This document shows, in pieces, positions 22,290 to 33,672 of a stretch of DNA of 64,000 nt. Position 1 is the stretch's first letter. Each line of letters opens with the position of its first letter. The notes under the pieces were generated by a model. The model had not been told where the DNA came from and did not search any database. It saw only the letters and a program-made list of their open reading frames with translations. This DNA is from Chrysemys picta bellii. Lineage: Eukaryota > Chordata > Testudines > Emydidae. The stretch spans positions 116,267,434 to 116,331,433 of the forward strand of contig NC_088795.1 of the NCBI RefSeq assembly GCF_011386835.1, given 5' to 3'. A program made the position numbers and the translations under genes.

Positions 22290-23643
22290 TGTAAGGAAAT
22301 GGGAGAGAGCACCGGAGTTTAGTTTTGCACACTGAAGTACACTGGCTTTCCCATGGAAAAGTTCTCTTATGCTTGTATGAGCTGAGAGAGATCAAAATGT
22401 TCCTAACTTCGGAGAAATCAATGTACATGGACTTGATCGCTGATGTAGCATGGTGCACAAAGCTTGCCTACCTGGCTGATATATTCTGTCACCTCAGTGA
22501 ACTGAACTAGAAAATGCAAGGTAAAAATGAGCATCTTCTCTGCAACACATAAACTGCACGAGTTTAGGTCTAAATTAGCCCACAGGTGTGAAAAGGTAGC
22601 AAAAGGAACAACAGAGATGTTCCCCTTGGCAAATGCAGCAAATCCTGCTGCCAGTATTTTGGTCAACGTCCTATCTGAGCATTTGGAAAGTCTGGAAGAA
22701 AATTTCAGTTGATATTTTTCTTCAATTAATAATGAAGATTTCGACTGGGTCTGAGATCTTTGGAGTTTCCCTGCATTGCAAAATGCTAAGAATAATGGCT
22801 CAAGGTCAGCTTGCTGAATTAAGGATGGACTGCACTTTGAAAATAAAGTTTGGTAATACATCATTGGACTCTTTCTGGTTGAAGGTGGGAGGTGAATATC
22901 CTGTAATCTCTGACCACGCTATCTCCATTCTGTTGCCCTTTTCAACAACATACCTGTGCAAGTTAAGTTTTCCAAGTTTGACTTACATCAAGAACAAACT
23001 AAGAGAACATCTGAGTTGGAGCAAGAGCTCAGAGTGGCATTGTCAACATTTCCTCCCAAGATTAAATTACTCTGCGCATCAAAACAAGCTCAGATGTCTC
23101 ATTACAAGTTTTTTGTTATTTATTTATAATTTTTTTATATTATTTGTGGTCATTCATCACAGACTGTGAATCACAGGATGCAGCACCACTCTATTCATCG
23201 AGTTCAGGGCAGCATTTCGGAGTTCCATTCCGTGTCAAATAATGCTAGGCTTGGATCTCTGACTTGGAGTTTGGCATTTGATGTTGTTCACTTCCAAAGC
23301 CATATAAAAGGGGAAGGGCCTCAAAGATGAAAAGTTAATCCCATAAGTCTTGATACATAATAATATTGTTAGTTGATGTTTCTTGATTGGTACAACTTTT
23401 GTATTATTTGCTGTTCATCATGTAAAACAATTAATTTTTTTATTTGGCGTCTTGTTCTTGTGAATGTGTGAGTCGACTGAAAATACTTGTCACCGTCTGT
23501 ACAATAAAGTTACACAGAGATTGTGAATGGCAATGGTGGGAACAGCTTAAACAGAGTTCATTTGGAGAAAATATGGTGATTTGCCTCAAAATAATTGAAG
23601 GTCTCAATGTATGTCGCAGCAGAGAAAAGGTTGGGAATCACTG
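22290..23643 (+). pseudogene. hAT transposase (ZBED5-like) C-terminal remnant and 3' terminus
   Basis: Broken plus-strand frames read HTEVHWLSHGKVL, then KLAYLADIFCHLSELN, then LDSFWLKVGGEYP and LLPFSTTYLC. These blocks are typical of the C-terminal half of hAT transposases of the ZBED5/FAM200 type. At least three frame changes separate them. The element end is visible as GGTTGGGAATCACTG at 23643. It is followed after exactly 8 bp (CCCTAGAG) by the start of another hAT of the same kind. The N-terminal half of this copy is not seen upstream. Confidence 0.7.
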
Positions 23644-23651
23644 CCCTAGAG

Positions 23652-24780
23652 CAGTGGTTCCCAAAGTGGGGTTACCAGAGCCTTGGGGTCCACTGTGGGA
23701 TATGCAGGGGTCCATCCTTTGAGCCAGATTACTGGAGTGGGGCCAGAATGTGATGGGGTAGCATTCCAGCATTTTCGCTGCATGAAGTATGTCATTTTGT
23801 TCTCAAATTGCCTCCTTCACACACTGTGACCTCACACGCACCATGCATGAGAGGTCATGCTGGCAGGGCATTCCCATGCTGGCAAGGGCGGGAGAACCAG
23901 TATTTGAGTATTCAGTACTACACCACAAAATAATATTAGTTAAAATAAAAATAAAGATAATCTGAAAAAAAGGATAAGTAGTTAAAAAGTGGAAGCATTA
24001 ATACAAATTTATCTACTATTGAAACAGAACGTGAAATCAATGAGGATCAAAGTGACAACAAAAGTGGTGAAACATAAATATACAGAATATGACAAAGCAC
24101 AAAGAAGAACAGGAAGTATGATGAACTTTACATTAAATTTGGATTTCCCTGTGTCATACAGTTGCCACACTGTGGTTTATGTTACAATGTTCTTTCTAAT
24201 GTGTTCAAAAAAACAGCCAAACTCCTCCACCATTTAGATACAAAAGACGCTGTGTAGAATTTTTTTAAACAAAAACTGTGTGAATTGAAGACTGGAAAAC
24301 AGTTAGTTACAAAATTGCTAAGGCTGGAAAATCGCACACAATTGCTGAAAAACGGATTCTTCCCGCAACCAAGTTTATGGCAAACATAACTAGGAGAGAA
24401 GCAAGGAAAGCCATTAGAAATTATTCCCCTGGAGAACAACATGGTATCTAGCAGAATACCTGACATTGAGCGATAATGTGGAAAAACACCTGGTGTCTCT
24501 CGCTTGCAATTGAGTCGTATATTGCCTTGCAGGTCAATTACGCGACTGATGTTGATGGTGTGGCTAATCCTTTTTCATGTGTTTGGTATATTTTTGATGA
24601 TTAGGTGGTTGAAGACTTGGTGAATTGTCGTTATTTGCCCACACAACAACAAAAGATATTTTTCAAATTTTGAATACATTTTTTTTTTTACAGAAAACAA
24701 TGTTCAGTTGGGAGCTTTGTGTTGGTCTGTATATTGATGGAACTTGAGCATTGGGTCGCGGTTTTCTAGCCCAATCGGGC
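23652..24780 (+). pseudogene. hAT transposase (ZBED5-like) 5' terminus and N-terminal remnant
   Basis: The 5' end CAGTGGTTCCCAAAGTGGGG is a hAT terminus. Downstream frames include KHKYTEYDKAQ (24080s), an FFLMCSKKQPNSS frame end, then remnants near 24330 (HTIAEK) and an IDGT block near 24730. This order matches the N-terminal half of ZBED5-like transposases. The usual cysteines of the BED finger are not clear. The copy stops around 24780, where unrelated GC-rich sequence begins, and no 3' terminus is seen. Confidence 0.55.
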
Positions 24781-24784
24781 TATT

Positions 24785-26300
24785 TATAACTGACAGTTGC
24801 TGGGTTTTTTTAGCAGTTGCGGGTTGAGGTATTTAGGGCTATTTTGCTGCCCTGCTGCCGCTGGCCGCACTGCTAAGGAGTCAGGAGGGAGCCTCCTGAT
24901 CAGCCCCACCCCCTGCTGAGACGCCCCACGCTGCTTGTCGCACATGATGTCATCCCTCCCCCGAGAGATGTTTGCAGCATGTATGGAAGATGCTGCTGCT
25001 GCGCTGCCCTTTAGTCCCTCACCCGCACTGCCCTGCTCCGTTCTGCTGCCATCTGCTCTGCAGCTGTTGTGCTGCCATTCCCCCACCCATGGAGCAGCAG
25101 TGGGAACTTCCTAATCTGCACAGAGCCTGGCGGGGATAGATGTCAGGGTCTCCCTCGCCCCCCACCCATCGTGTGCCTAGATAGGAAGAATGCACCCCTA
25201 AGAATGTCTGGGGTGCAGGTCAGGACAAGGCTTTGGGGCTGCTCAAGCTGGGAAGCACGTGCACCTCCCATTCGGGGAGGCTTGCCTCCTGTTCCACCCA
25301 GGGCCGGCTCTAGGATTTTTGCCGCCCAAAGCAAAAACAATTTTGGCCGTCCCCACCCCCTTATTTAATTACCCCACCCCCGGCCCCGCCTCAACTCTGC
25401 CCCTTCCCCAAATCCCCAGCCCTGCCTCCTCCCCCCAGGCTCTCAAGCCTAGGAGGGAGGGAGGGGGAGAAGCGGCGCCACGCCGCGGCCACTCGGAGTC
25501 TCCCCCTCCCTCCCAGGTTTGAGAGCCTGGGAGGGAGGGGGAGACTCCAAGTGGCCGCGGCGCGGGCGCCGCTTCTCCCCCTCCCTCCCAGGCGCCCAAG
25601 CCTGGGAGGGAGGGGGAGCAGCGGCACGCGAAACGGCCGCTCGGGATCTCCCCCTCCCTCCCAGGTTTGAGAGCCTGGGAGGGAGGGCGAGTAGCGGCGC
25701 GCGAATCAGCTGTTTCGCGCGCCGTGGCAGCAGCAGCGGAGGTGAGCTAGGGCGGCCAGGGCACATTTTTAGGGGGGGCATTCTGGCGCCGGCCATGCCG
25801 CCCCTAAAAATGTGCCGCCCCAAGCACCAGCTTGTTTTGCTGGTGCCTAGAGCCGGCCCTGGTTCCACCCCTTCCACCCGAGGCCCCACCCTTTCCACCT
25901 GAGGGCCTGCCCCCACTCCGCCCCTTCCATCTCCCCCCAACTCTCACCAGCCAGCCCACTGGCACAGCCCCAAAGCAGCCCTCAACCCTAGCCAGCCCCT
26001 TAGCCCGGGCTGCCCAAAGGAGCTCTGAGCCCTGCTGCAGCCCAGTCCTGGGGCTGTGGTTGGGAGCATTAGCAGAGGTTTGGAAAGGCTTCGCCTCCCC
26101 CAGCCTCCATTACCCGCTGCCCATGCTGGGAAGGGGGCTACATTCAGGACAGGGATAATTATCCCTGCAGCCAGCCCAGCTGGAAGTTTCAGGATGCAAG
26201 ATCAGTGCTGCAGAATGACCACCTGTAATTTTTCCCTGCTGTGAAGAAACAAGCATGTGCTGTCATACCACAAATATTGTTTAAATTACACTTAAAACTT
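24785..26300. repeat. GC-rich non-coding block, probably a larger nonautonomous element
   Basis: CCCAC- and CTGCC-rich sequence with no gene. I recall similar stretches as the inside of long nonautonomous hAT elements in turtles, but I see no end pair here. The MITE at 25299-25861 is inserted in it; TTCCACC on both sides is that MITE's target duplication. Open frames here run over 100 codons only because the GC content makes stops rare. Confidence 0.4.
25299..25861. mobile_element. GC-rich hAT MITE (563 bp), TSD GTTCCACC
   Basis: The termini are CAGGGCCGGCTCTAGG and CCTAGAGCCGGCCCTG. They are flanked by a perfect 8-bp duplication GTTCCACC (25291-25298 and 25862-25869). The interior is a series of near-palindromic blocks built on CCTCCCTCCCAGG and CCTGGGAGGGAGG, separated by CpG-rich spacers. 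It is non-coding, although long frames run through it on both strands. Confidence 0.92.
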
Positions 26301-26516
26301 TCCCAATTTTTTTTCCAACTCCCTAATTTTGTAGTGAATGGCAGTATCCCAGTGTGCCCATTTATTCTGCCATTTTGTCCCACTTGTCTGTGAGAGTCTT
26401 TCCTTTTGCATACAATGGGTTTTGGGTCAGGTTACCAGGTAGATCCATATAAGCTGTTACAGACAAACACTCATTCCTCTGTGAATGCCTTAATCTTACC
26501 AAAATCTCCCAAGGGT

Positions 26517-26877
26517 CAGTGCCGTATTATAGCCTAGGCCGACAAGGCCTAGACCTAGGGCGGCAAATTTTCAGGGGCGGAAGCTCCCCTCCGCACCCTG
26601 CCCCCCTGCTCCAGCTCACCTCCGCCTCCTCTGCAAGCTTGCCGCAGCATCCTGTTTCTCTCCCCTCCCAGCGCTTGCGCCGTGAAACAGCTGTTTTGCG
26701 GGGCAGGGAGGGAGGGGGAGGAGGGGGAATGCCACGCGCTGGGGGAAGAGGCAGGGCTGGGGGCGGGGATTTTGGGGAGGGGGTTGGGATGGGGGCGGGA
26801 AAGGGCGGAGTCAGGGCAGGGCCAGGGCGGCAATTATTTCCCGGCCTAGGGGCGGCAAAATTATTAATCCAGCACTG
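26517..26877. mobile_element. GC-rich hAT MITE (361 bp), TSD CCAAGGGT
   Basis: The termini are CAGTGCCGTATTATAG and ATTAATCCAGCACTG, imperfect inverted repeats. A perfect 8-bp duplication CCAAGGGT flanks it (26509-26516 and 26878-26885). The interior includes CCTAGGGCGGCAAATTTT and, near the other end, CCTAGGGGCGGCAAAATT. No coding sequence. Confidence 0.9.
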
Positions 26878-26885
26878 CCAAGGGT

Positions 26886-27456
26886 TGCACTTTTCTAAGA
26901 CCTTTTCCCCAGTATACCTTTTGAGGAGCTGCTGGTCCTTTATATGTGCAGATACAAGCAACTGCCACCCTCAAGCAGCCATTTGGCAGCTGTGTGTCTG
27001 CTGTGCTGTATGTCCTTCTCTTCCAGTTGGTAAGTAATCTTAGCTCCTGTTGTACTTACTCTTTAATATTTCTGAGTGTGGCAGAGTCTCACAAACTTGA
27101 GTACCGTCTGTGAATTTCACTGAGGTGATGGTTACTCTATCAAATCCTTACAGCAACACACTAGAAACCTTCTTCCAACTTAATCCTTTGTATTTATCAT
27201 AACTATTTGTATAAACCTTCAGTGCACAGAAACCCAAGCCAATCTGAACAATTTGCAAGATTTGGCTGCCAAAATTTGTTCATTATAGATCCATGCTGCC
27301 ACATGGTGCTGCTATCCATGGTGCCCCAGCACCCCTACTTCCAGCACCTATGATTTTTTTTATACAAAATTATAAAACCATAGACTACTAAAAAGGTTCC
27401 AAAACCTTTTTTAAAAGGCTACATATCCGACTGAAAATAGTCCTTAGATAAAGATT
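26886..27456. other. Non-coding, with a possible MITE end
   Basis: Mostly AT-rich. The segment ending CCCCTACTTCCAGCACCTATG at about 27351 resembles one end of a common turtle MITE, but no partner end is visible. Confidence 0.35.
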
Positions 27457-27464
27457 CCTGTGCA

Positions 27465-27764
27465 CGGGGTGAAAGTAACACGTAAGATTTACTGGTATTG
27501 GGCCCAGCTCTGGTCCCTGGAAGGGACAGGGCCTCGGGCAGAAGCGGGGGGAGGTCAGTGGCCGGGAGCCCCAGGTCCTTTTAAATCGCCGGGCCCTGGA
27601 ACAGCTGTTCGTTTTACCCCACCCCACCCCATCGGTGGCGGGGGTGGAAAAGGGGCAGCGACGTTAAAGCTCTGCCACAGCAGCGCTTTAACGTCGGCTG
27701 TGTACAGGCTGGTACCGCCGGCCACTTCTTACCGGTACACCATACTGGCCCACTTTCAGCCCTG
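27465..27764. mobile_element. hAT MITE (300 bp), TSD CCTGTGCA
   Basis: The termini are CGGGGTGAAAGT and CCACTTTCAGCCCTG, imperfect inverted repeats. A perfect 8-bp duplication CCTGTGCA flanks it (27457-27464 and 27765-27772). The interior has an inverted pair GACGTTAAAGCTCTG and CAGCGCTTTAACGTC around 27660-27695. Non-coding. Confidence 0.88.
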
Positions 27765-28029
27765 CCTGTGCAGCTACACCCCCGGAGCACTAGGACACTG
27801 AAAGTGAAATGAATTAAAAGTAGTAGAACTGATTTTTTTCATTGTCTACACTTAGAGAAATACAGAAAGTGCATAAGTAGTTACCAACTACATTAAATTT
27901 TAAGAATTATTTAATTTGTAGCCGCCTAAGTCATTGTTGTCATTATTATCCACCTAGTCAGTCATGCATCGTGGCAAGTGAGCGAAGCACGGAAAGAAAT
28001 ACAACAAAGACTGGGAATGAGATAATCTC

Positions 28030-29310
28030 TTAAAACAATGGATAAGGAGTGTACCTGGGGACGAATCAAAAGCCATGTGTAAATACGGGAAATGTGAATT
28101 ACAAACACATCATAGCTATCTTGTTTGCACATAAGGAATATTGCCCCATTTTTGAATTCAAGAACCCTGTTTGACTCCAGTACATGTTGATAATTCATTG
28201 AAAACTGGCAAGCTTAAACTAGCCACTTACATGGCTTGTCACTCAAGTATTCTCTCCATAGACCAACTTGAACCTATAGCAGCTGAGCTATCTAAGGAGG
28301 GCTTACGTTTGCACTGAACAAAATGCACAAAACTGGTAAAAAGTGTTCTTGGCCCTATGATGCAGCGCAAACTTATGACAGACATAAAAGATTCATCATA
28401 TTTGCTTTTGATTGACAAAATAACCGATACAACAACCAGCAAACAGTTGTGTGTGGTTCTGAGGTACTACAGTAAGACACAAAAGCAAATTTTGTCAACG
28501 TTTGGTGGCATGATCACTTTACTAGGAAGAGATGCTGAATGCATCACACAGTGACATTTCTTAAAGAGAACAATAAGCAGATTCATAATTCCATCGGTCT
28601 AGCTACTGATGGCTGCAACATGATGTGTGGCAAAAAACCTCTTTGGTATCCAGGTTCTGCAATCATCATCCAAACATTGTGTTTATCAAATGTGTGTGTC
28701 ATTCTTTGCAACTTCATTCATTGAAAGCAATTACACTGTTTCCTCAAAATATTGATTATATGGTTTCACAAACATACAATTGATTTTTTCACAGCACTCT
28801 GCGCCAGAAATCATACCATCACCTCTATGCTACTATTAATGTCGGCGAAGCACTATTGAAGATACTGCAGCTTTTCTGGCTTTCCATTTGTCTCTGTGTG
28901 AACAGGGTTCTTGATCAGTTCAACGAACTTTCAGATAGCCAAAGACAAAGAAAGAAACTGCAATGCCAAACTCCTTTATTATATATACAGTGATCCAGTG
29001 AACAAAATTTCCCTGATTTTTCTACATTCAATCCTTCAGGAAGCCTGTAGGATAAACCAAATCTTTCATTTGGAAAGTGTTAATACAGGAAAGCTGCTAC
29101 AGGAATTGATGACATTCCACCACAGCCTGTTGGTGAGAGTTGTAAAACCGTGTGTTTTTGAGAACTGGACTGCTTGATAAACTATGACATCACCTTTGAG
29201 TCAAATTACTTACCGCTTTGCGCAGTTGATTTTGGAGTTACTTTTCAGCTGGAACTTTCAAAATACTCACCTGAATGCACCTCTGAATTCTGGGTTTTTG
29301 CTGACCAAGG
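28030..29310 (+). pseudogene. hAT transposase remnant (KIAA1586/ZMYM-like)
   Basis: Plus-strand frames read SSILSIDQLEPIAAELSKEG, then DSSYLLLIDKITDTTTSKQL and VVLRYYSKTQKQILSTF. Next come SIGLATDGCNMMCGKK and, further on, SDPVNKISLIFLHSILQEAC with TGKLLQELMTFHHSLLVRVV. The ID-x-x-T-D block and the G-x-A-T-DG-x-N-M block fit the catalytic core of hAT transposases, with the second matching the second acidic position. Stops divide it into pieces of about 60-90 residues. No terminal inverted repeats were identified. Domesticated relatives exist in vertebrates, but the stops rule out an active gene. Confidence 0.6.
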
Positions 29311-31470
29311 ACAGCAACTGTGTGTGTGTGGGGGGGGGGGCGGGGTGCAGTGGAGAAAGAGGGGAGTGACATGTCTGTCAGTCTGAGGCAAAGGACAAGG
29401 TGAGAAACTGAGGCAAAGGACACTGCCCAACATACTCTGGAGTGGGTGTTTTCATATGGTCATATGCTTTTGAATCATGGTTGTGGTGTTTTCCCAAAAT
29501 TAAGCTGGGTTCCATTTCACTTTTTATTGAAAGAGCAACAGACACTAACAATGATTGGATAAAGGGGCAGTTGGAGATAAACATGGAGCTAACAAAACAC
29601 ATACCAATCATCATTCTGAACATTCTGACCGTTGGAGCAGGCACTTTGTATTGCTGTCTGCCTAGGAGATTGTGGATACTACTGTAATATGACTAAATCA
29701 TAGCGGCATGATGGAATCCATGTCATTGTGGCATGGTAACCTCCACATGGCTATGACCATCTTTTGGTCTGTTTGATCAGTGCCTAGCACAGTGGGGTCC
29801 TGGACCATGACTTGAGCTCCTAGGCACTACAGTAACACAAATAATGAAATGATAATACTAGTAACGGTTGCTACCTAAGCTCCATTATCCTGCACAGGAA
29901 TATGTTTTAAGGCCCTTGATGTATTCCCTGGTAGTGACAGGAAGTGAGGTCTACATAAAGTAGGTTTATCTGGGAAGAGCTGAGGGGCCACATCCTGGTT
30001 AGAATTGTCTCAGTATGATCTGCGGCTGAGTCTATATATAAACAACATAACAGGATGGTTTTGAGCTTGCTATTTGAGCTCTAAACACCAGATGTCGCTG
30101 TTGTTGCACATTCCTATAGGACAATTTCACTAACTTAATCCTATCAGGACTAGGGCCCTTCATTTTCAGTTTTTATTTTAAATTTTTTCCAGGAATTTAT
30201 CAGTGTTTATTACTACAACAACAAAAACAGGCGAAAATCGGTGGGAAAACTATTCATAATTTTTCTGGATAAATAAACAATATTTAAATATTGTTTAAAG
30301 CTTTTGAATACTTCCTTGTGTTTTGAAACATATTCTGCTACAGATTTTTGTTTTCTGCCCATTTTAGTGTGTCAGATCTTTAAACCATTATCTACTAACA
30401 GCTTGAACTATGTATGTGATGGGCGTGAGAGTCATCATTACGTTCAGATGAGCACACACTTCAGAGTTTGCATGCATGCCTGTTTGTTTATTGTGTGTAT
30501 CTTCTAAACTAATACATAGCCTTACTTCAGCAGGCAGCTTTGCATATACACAGACTAAAGTATTTTCATAATACATATATCTCAGGCAATGTATTATATT
30601 TTTCTAATAAAACAAATTTTTATACATTTGAATGATACAAAAATATGGTGAAAATCAGAAAAAAAAATACTTTTTGTAACACACGGGATTTTTTCAGTAA
30701 AAATCAGTTTACACTGAAAACGAAGGGGCTTACGCATGACAAATGGGCCTTATTGGGAGTGGTCAGTTATTTGGGGGTTAAAAGAATCCTGTGGGTTCCC
30801 CAGGAGATCCCATTGTTAAGTTGCCTGACACTATTTATATATGCCATTTTTCTTGTTGCAAGTCCAGACTAGCTGTTTTATGGAGCCTGCATTTAATACT
30901 ACTGCTTAAGATTTGGCTTGGTGTATTCTGGGGGTATCTGAGACCTAGAAAGGGGTTTATTGACAAGGGGTAGAGATTGCCCCTGCTATTGGGAATTATC
31001 CAAGCCCTCTGGAGGGTCCCCAATCCCTGGCATGGATGACGTACCTACACAATCTTGGATCATGTGTACATATGTATTTATGCAGCTTGCTAGCAACAGG
31101 CTGGGACAACCTCACAGTGCTAAATTTTTCCACTTCCTGTTGCTCAGGGGCCACTGGGCTGTACCTTGTACCCAAATAGGTTAGGCAGAATCCCAGTTAG
31201 CATTGACCAGGCCTTGTGCCTCTCTTTGGGGTTAGAGAAGCACTTTTTCAGACATCTGGAGTTTCACCGATTCCTGTTCAGCCCAGTGTACAAGGCAGTA
31301 GAATTCATGTCTCTTGTTACAGTGGGAAGAAAACTCTCCACACACACACACATTAGCTCAGCTGTAGCCAGGCACACTGGAGTAAACTAAAAGTAGCCTG
31401 GACCAAACCAAATGCTAGCACACGTAATGTAGGGAACAATCCTACATTTATAGGGAGATGAAGTGGACGA
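29311..31470. other. No gene seen; simple repeats and old SINE trace
   Basis: It contains a (TG)n-(G)n run at about 29319-29341, a MIR-like 3' trace at about 29780-29870 (GTGCCTAGCACAGTGGGGTC), a short (CA)n run near 31340 and AT-rich sequence. Frames are short and unrecognised. Confidence 0.4.
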
Positions 31471-31476
31471 TCCAGA

Positions 31477-31640
31477 AACATAGGAATTGTTATACTGGAT
31501 CAGACCAGTCGTCTATCACCAGCAGTGACCAGTATCAGATGCTTCATAGGGAAGTGCAAGAAATCCTGCAGTGGCAGTTATGGAAAAACCTGCATCCAGG
31601 AAATGGTACCTTTGAAACCACAAAAAGAGTTTGGACTATG
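31477..31640 (-). mobile_element. CR1 LINE 3' fragment, old
   Basis: ATAGGAATTGTTATACTGGA followed by TCAGACCAGT is a diverged form of the CR1 3' part also seen at 60931-61305 (ATAAGAATGGCC, ACTAGATCAGACC). The orientation is minus, with the 3' end at left. It is short and worn. Confidence 0.55.
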
Positions 31641-31649
31641 GCCTGAAAA

Positions 31650-32480
31650 TATATATATTTAGCTCTGGATATTCTTGTTATTCACAATAATGTCTAATCC
31701 TTACTTTGTATGCTTTTGCGGTTATTAAAAACATTGAAACCCAAGCTTTGACTAGTTACATTTTTGTACATTGCAAAGCAGTGAGACCTGCACTGCAATC
31801 CTGATGTGGAACTCCCCTTTCAAGAATGTTGTAGCAGCCAGACTTTCCAGGAAAGCGTCTGAACAAAAAAAGAGATTTAAGAACAAGCCCAATATGAAAC
31901 CTTCCAAACTTTACCATCCTACTTATGCCCACTTCAGTTTATTTTTGTTCATATTCAAGCCATATGGTACATATTCCTAAGAAAGTCCTGAGTTGCTAAT
32001 CTTCTCAGATTTCTGCTTAAAAGAGCTAATTTTGTAGAGTGAAAATCCACTTTCAGAAAAAAATTCCCCCTGAAAAGTAATTTCCTTTATTCCTTCCCAC
32101 TTCCTTGTGATGTTGAATATACACAACAAATATACGTAAATTGTAATGCAGTTTTAGAATGTTATTTCTATTCCAATAAAGCCTAGAGGTCATGCTCATA
32201 TTAATAGACAATTCTGAAAAAAATGTTATTTAAGTAATCTTGTTATATACATTACTAAAATACAAAGTTTTAAAACTATTCTTCAGAGCCTCTGTAGCTT
32301 ATATAGGTCACTGTATTTTGGTGTTCATGTACTGAATTAGCACTATGATACAAGAAGTCAGAGTGTAGTTTGACATTTCATTGTCATATGTTTGAAGTTT
32401 ATCTTCATACACTCGGTCATTTAAAGATATACCGAAGAATCTTCAGAGTTGGCAATTTGGGTGCGTTTCTGGGGACTTAC
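31650..32480. other. No gene seen
   Basis: AT-rich sequence without long frames or clear repeats. Confidence 0.4.
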
Positions 32481-32485
32481 TAGAC

Positions 32486-33056
32486 TGGACTGAATTCAAA
32501 TCCTAACTGTGCCACAAACTATTTGTGTGGCTGTGGGCAAATTGTTTAATCTCTGTGCAGGGCTGCCCAGAGGGGGGAAGCAAGTGGGGCAATTTGCCCC
32601 AGGCCCCGCAAGGCCCCCCACGAGAGTTTTTTGGGGCCCCTGGAGCGGGGTCCTTCACTCGCTCCGGGAGCCCCGGAAAACTCTTGCGGGGCCCGGGGCC
32701 CGGAGCTTCTTCCGCGCCGGGTCTTCGGCGGCGGGGGGTCCTTCCGCCCTGGGACCCGCCACCGAAGTGCTGGGTCTTCGGCAGCAATTCGGCGGTGGGG
32801 GCCTCCCGCCGCCGAAGACCCCAGGACCCCTGAATCCTCTGGGCGGCCCTGTCTCTGTGCCTGAGTCCTGCCCTGTAAAACAAGAATACTATTCTTATTT
32901 TTACTCACCTCATATTTGTCTTTTTAGACTGTACATTCTCTGGGGCACCGGAACTGACTCTCACTATTTAGTTGTACCATATTTAGCACAATGGAATCCT
33001 GATCTCAGTTGGGACTTCTAGGCACTATTGTAATACAGATAAATAGGTAACTATCA
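32486..33056 (+). mobile_element. MIR-like SINE split by a MITE
   Basis: The left part reads GAATTCAAATCCTAACTGTG, then GGCTGTGGGCAAATTGTTTA and ATCTCTGTG. The right part continues CCTGAGTCCTGCCCTGTAAAA and ends with GCACAATGGAATCCTGATCT and TAGGCACTATTGTAATAC. This is the order of an amniote MIR-type core and tail. The MITE at 32558-32851 sits at the point where the consensus runs from CTCTGTG into CCTGAG. Confidence 0.65.
32558..32851. mobile_element. GC-rich hAT MITE (294 bp), TSD TCTCTGTG
   Basis: The termini are CAGGGCTGCCCAGAGG and CCTCTGGGCGGCCCTG, nearly perfect inverted repeats. A perfect 8-bp duplication TCTCTGTG flanks it (32550-32557 and 32852-32859). The interior is CpG-rich, with frames on both strands of up to 170 codons that run out of the element and are not genes. 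Confidence 0.92.
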
Positions 33057-33260
33057 TCATTTAGGCACTTAGTTAAATCCCTAGAAAACACAGGGATTTT
33101 TCAAAAGGTGAGGGAGAACAGTGCTGGAGTTTTGAAAATGTAGCCCTTGCTCTAGGAGCCTGAGCAGCCACTGGGATTTTCACAAGTCATCTCTCACATG
33201 AGGGTTTCCCAGCTTTTGCTGTGCCTACTTGTAACAAAATCCCACATCATTCATAATCTA

Positions 33261-33664
33261 CAGGGCTGGCTCCAGGCACCAGCCGAGCAAGCTTGGGCGG
33301 CAGCTTGTAGAAGGCTTGTAGGAGGCGGCATTCCGCCCAATCCTAGGGCGGCACGGCTGCTTTTTTTGTTGTAGTTGTTGTTGTTCCGCTCCGGCCGCTG
33401 TAGGGGGCAGCAGCGTGGAGGACGGGAGCACTCTGCAGCAAGCCCGGCAGGGCAGCCTGCGTCCTTCCCTCCCAGCCGACCGGAGTGTTGCGGAGCCCTC
33501 CCGGCAGGGGGCATGGCGGGAGGGACCGCGTGGCAGCGCCCCACTGAAGCCCTGGCCGCACACACACCCCTCCTCCCCCTGCTAGCCAGGGCACATCTGC
33601 AGCCGTTCTGGCCGCCGTGGTTTTTTTTTTGCTTGGGGTGGCCAGAAAGCCAGAGCTGGCCCTG
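33261..33664. mobile_element. GC-rich hAT MITE (404 bp), TSD ATAATCTA
   Basis: The termini are CAGGGCTGGCTCCAGG and CCAGAGCTGGCCCTG. A perfect 8-bp duplication ATAATCTA flanks it (33253-33260 and 33665-33672). It contains TTGTTGTAGTTGTTGTTGTT and a CpG-rich core. Non-coding. Confidence 0.92.
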
Positions 33665-33672
33665 ATAATCTA

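Noticed and set aside
24785..25300. CpG island with host promoter
   Set aside because: No exon or transcript start follows, and the sequence resembles repeat-derived GC-rich DNA.
25391..26158. Frames of 76-163 codons on both strands in GC-rich sequence
   Set aside because: They lie in a MITE and its GC-rich surroundings, are built from repeated blocks, and have no known domain.
26519..27037. 172-codon plus-strand frame
   Set aside because: It starts within two bases of a MITE end and is Pro/Gly/Arg-rich from the MITE core.
32503..33021. Frames up to 170 codons
   Set aside because: They run through the MITE at 32558-32851 and on into MIR sequence, so they are chance frames.
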